Assembly: GCA_008933525.1 (NCBI GenBank)
Contig: WBUV01000101.1
Span: 1-8,843 of the forward strand
Length of the DNA stretch: 8,843 bases
Direction: 5' to 3'
DNA from: Bacteroidales bacterium
GTDB lineage: Bacteria; Bacteroidota; Bacteroidia; Bacteroidales; Tenuifilaceae
Shown: in pieces, positions 6,890-8,843 of the stretch
How positions within the stretch are numbered: the first letter of the stretch is position 1
Layout of the letters: every line of letters begins with the position of its first letter
The notes under the pieces: model-generated
Told to the model about the DNA's origin: nothing
Database searches by the model: none
What the model saw: only the letters and a program-made list of their open reading frames with translations
Made by a program: the position numbers and the translations under genes

Positions 6890-6892
6890 TCA
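6890..6892 (-). other. Premature in-frame TGA at a conserved Cys position
   Basis: The minus strand reads GAG GAG TGA GGT GTG GTT ATG CAG. Bacteroidota relatives, as I recall them, have WRxxCGVVMQDGFIF here, so TGA replaces a Cys codon (TGC or TGT) by one substitution. TGA is an ordinary stop in this window (it ends the zinc-ribbon gene) and conserved Trp codons are TGG, so code reassignment is unlikely. Confidence 0.85.
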
Positions 6893-8596
6893 CTCCTCGC
6901 GCCAATGGCGAATGCTGTAGGTATCGATATTATTCTGACCTAGCAGAATTTCGCCTGAACTTGGTGGGTAAAAACCCAGCAATAACTTAACCAATGTTGT
7001 TTTTCCACTACCCGATGTTCCCACAATGGCAGTTTGCTTGCCAACAGGAATTTTTATGTTGACATTGTTTAGCACCAACTCGCTATCTGGTCCCTCGTAA
7101 CGGAACGAAAGATTCTCGACGATTAAATCGGCATCGGAAGGAATATCGGCAACAAGGTTATCCTCCAGTTTCTCCTCATCGTCGCGAAGGTGAATCTCGC
7201 TTAAACGCTCCAAGCTGATTTTAGCATCCTGCATAGCGTTGAAGAAACTAATAAGCTGCTCAATTGGGCTGTTTAGCTGACCAATAACGTACTGTACAGC
7301 CAACATCATACCCAAAGTCATATTACCATCCACCACGCTTTTAGCTGCAAGAATTGTTATAATGATATTTTTAGTTTCGTTCAGCAAAAAAGCCCCACTC
7401 TGCTGATACTGGCTTAACGCCAATCCCTTTACGCTAACACGGAACAGTTTTGCCTGTATATTCTCCCACTCCCACCGTTTCTGCTGCTCGCAACCATTCA
7501 ACTTAATCTCCTGCATTCCCTGGATAAGCTGAATAACATTACTCTGGTTTGCAGACATCTGCGCAAACCTACGATTATCCAACTCGGCACGTTTTTTAAG
7601 AAACAGCACCACCCACAACGCATAAAGCGCACTACCTATAAAGAATACAACAAAAATCTTATAACTGTAGACCAACAGAACAATACCAAATATTATTACA
7701 TTGACAAACGAAAAGATAACATTCAACGATGTTCCAGTCAAAAAACTCTCAATTCGTTTATGGTCGCCAATACGCTGCATTAAATCGCCAGTCATTTTGG
7801 TATCGAAAAAGCGCATTGGTAGGCGCATTAACTTAGCCAGAAAATCGGAGATTAGCGATACGTTAACCCTTGTTCCCAGATGCAGGAGAATCCACCCCCT
7901 GATAAACTCAACCGAAACGCGACTCAGCGTTAACACCAACTGCGCAATAAGTACCAAGTATATAAAACTGATATTCCTATTGCCAATACCTTGGTCTACT
8001 ATGCTCTGCGTAAGGAAAGGCAACAGTAATTGCAGCAAACTCCCTAATAACAAACCAAGGAATAGCTGTACAATTAGCCTACGGAAGGGCTGTAAGTACT
8101 TAAACAGATAGCCCAGGCTGCGTTTATCCAACTTCTCATCGGCCGAGGAGTAAAAATCGGGTGTTGGCTCTAGGAGCAACGCCACACCCTGCTCCTCCTC
8201 CCCTTCGGCTGTAGATTGCCAGCAATTTAAAAACTCATTTACGGGGTACTTAATTAAACCAGCGGCAGGGTCGGAAACATGCACAACCTCCTGCCCTTTT
8301 TTGCCAGTAATTTTATAAACCACCACAAAGTGGTTCTGGTTCCAATGCACAATGGCTGGTAGTGGAGCCTCAGTTTTAAGCTGCTCAAAGCCAATTTTAA
8401 CGCCCATTGTACGGAAACCAATACTCTCCGCCGCACGGCTAATACCCAAAAGGCTAACACCCTCGCGGGTAATATGGCTACGATCGCGCAGGGTATCCAA
8501 CTTATAGTGCTTGCCATAGTACTTTGCAACTATGCGCAAGCAGGTTGGACCGCAATCCATGGCATCGTACTGGGAGTAATGGGGGAATGAAAGCAT
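6890..8596 (-). CDS. ABC exporter, C39 peptidase, membrane domain and Walker A (before the TGA)
   Basis: A 568-residue N-terminal portion of a peptidase-containing exporter that would cleave double-glycine-type leaders and export the mature peptide across the inner membrane. Counted from ATG at 8596, the C39 peptidase (about 1-140) has all active-site residues: Q9 (YSQYD), C15 (MDCGPTC), H89 (NQNHFVVVY) and D109 (SDPAAG). The transmembrane domain (about 160-455) shows several helices, for example LIVQLFLGLLLGSLLQLLLPF and VNVIIFGIVLLVYSY. The ATPase begins near LIVENLSFRYEG, with Walker A GTSGSGKTT at 526-534. The product stops shortly after, at HWREE. A longer start, GTG at 8641, adds 15 residues not usual in the family. 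Its 5' part is visibly more GC-rich than the left genes (37 of 60 bases at 8161-8220 versus 22 of 60 at 2221-2280). Confidence 0.85.
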   Translation of the reverse strand: MLSFPHYSQYDAMDCGPTCLRIVAKYYGKHYKLDTLRDRSHITREGVSLLGISRAAESIGFRTMGVKIGFEQLKTEAPLPAIVHWNQNHFVVVYKITGKKGQEVVHVSDPAAGLIKYPVNEFLNCWQSTAEGEEEQGVALLLEPTPDFYSSADEKLDKRSLGYLFKYLQPFRRLIVQLFLGLLLGSLLQLLLPFLTQSIVDQGIGNRNISFIYLVLIAQLVLTLSRVSVEFIRGWILLHLGTRVNVSLISDFLAKLMRLPMRFFDTKMTGDLMQRIGDHKRIESFLTGTSLNVIFSFVNVIIFGIVLLVYSYKIFVVFFIGSALYALWVVLFLKKRAELDNRRFAQMSANQSNVIQLIQGMQEIKLNGCEQQKRWEWENIQAKLFRVSVKGLALSQYQQSGAFLLNETKNIIITILAAKSVVDGNMTLGMMLAVQYVIGQLNSPIEQLISFFNAMQDAKISLERLSEIHLRDDEEKLEDNLVADIPSDADLIVENLSFRYEGPDSELVLNNVNIKIPVGKQTAIVGTSGSGKTTLVKLLLGFYPPSSGEILLGQNNIDTYSIRHWREE

Positions 8597-8641
8597 TTTT
8601 TGTAATTTTGAAGAGCTAAAGTAATAATTTATATCACTCAC

Positions 8642-8653
8642 CCCAAATTTGGG
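8642..8653. promoter_or_regulatory. Perfect 12-bp palindrome upstream of the exporter gene
   Basis: CCCAAATTTGGG is a perfect palindrome 45 bp upstream of the preferred ATG (8596) and directly abutting the alternative GTG (8641). Its GC-rich ends stand out in an AT-rich leader. It could be an operator half-site pair, but nothing else identifies a regulator. No TAnnTTTG promoter box was found in the remaining upstream bases to 8843. Confidence 0.35.
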
Positions 8654-8843
8654 CGTTTAGATCGGCAACTCATTCGAAGTTTACAATAAAACATTTGTTA
8701 GAGATAAATATTTATAAACCTGAATAGAGTCAAAAGATTTATAGAACATGATAATTAATACAAAAAGGATATTTGACTTACTTTAAACATCTTGTTTTTT
8801 TAATTTGAGATTTATAAGCCTTTTCCATTAAACTATATATAAT

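Larger units (their letters stand above)
6401..8596 (-). pseudogene. C39-peptidase ABC exporter gene interrupted by an in-frame TGA
   Basis: The full reading frame spans 732 codons including the final TAG, the normal size for a peptidase-containing (bacteriocin/lantibiotic-type) ABC exporter of about 730 residues. Domain order is complete: C39 peptidase, transmembrane domain, ATPase. Only codon 569 is wrong: TGA at 6890-6892, in the context HWREE-stop-GVVMQDGF. Frame is identical before and after, so a frameshift is excluded. As written, the product would lose the Q-loop, signature, Walker B and H-loop and could not hydrolyse ATP normally. The rest shows no decay, so the change is recent, strain-specific, or a base error in the assembly. 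The two pieces are described separately. Confidence 0.75.

Noticed and set aside
6848..6892. Selenocysteine insertion at the TGA of the exporter gene
   Set aside because: The bases after the TGA give no convincing SECIS-like hairpin; the best pairing by eye is two 3-bp pieces with a bulge. ABC exporters are not a known selenoprotein family and no selenium genes are nearby.
6890..6892. TGA recoded as Trp or Gly (alternative genetic code)
   Set aside because: TGA terminates the zinc-ribbon gene, no other in-frame TGA interrupts conserved genes here, and conserved Trp residues are encoded by TGG.
7701..8111. 136-codon plus-strand frame
   Set aside because: Antisense to the conserved transmembrane domain of the exporter; no independent support.
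8254..8529. 91-codon minus-strand frame inside the exporter gene
   Set aside because: Out of frame with the intact C39 peptidase coding sequence on the same strand, so a shadow.

Overview
The window looks like chromosomal DNA of a member of the Bacteroidota, probably Bacteroidales or a relative. It is AT-rich, start codons lack strong Shine-Dalgarno sequences, one or two promoter candidates fit the TTG/TAnnTTTG pattern of that phylum, and a sugar kinase is fused to a RapZ C-terminal domain, an architecture I associate with Bacteroidota. All genes except one run on the minus strand, so the window reads right to left.

Right part (about 8640 to 5101): an export operon. A bacteriocin-type ABC transporter with an N-terminal C39 peptidase is followed one base later by its HlyD-family membrane-fusion partner. 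The transporter frame is broken by a single in-frame TGA inside the ATPase domain, between Walker A and the Q-loop, exactly where relatives usually carry Cys. Frame and homology continue on both sides, so this is a nonsense mutation (or sequencing error), not a gene end. No precursor peptide gene is visible.

Middle (5100 to 3433): a 60-bp hairpin repeat of REP type lies between hlyD and pdxB (erythronate-4-phosphate dehydrogenase, vitamin B6 synthesis). The automatic long start of pdxB reads through this repeat; the real start is 34 codons later. Converging on pdxB, with a 14-bp overlap, is the only plus-strand gene, a 152-residue protein I do not recognise, preceded by a candidate promoter and a hairpin-forming leader.

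Left part (3246 to 162): a likely four-gene unit. It holds a DUF554 membrane protein, an AmgK-like aminosugar kinase fused to the C-terminal domain of RapZ, a 43-residue zinc-ribbon protein, and a MurU-like nucleotidyltransferase. Kinase plus nucleotidyltransferase is the pair that turns recycled N-acetylmuramic acid into UDP-MurNAc in Pseudomonas. The RapZ domain, which senses glucosamine-6-phosphate in E. coli, suggests the kinase here may be regulated by an aminosugar phosphate. This is the most interesting biology in the window. Bases 1-161 and 8654-8843 are AT-rich and hold nothing I can support.
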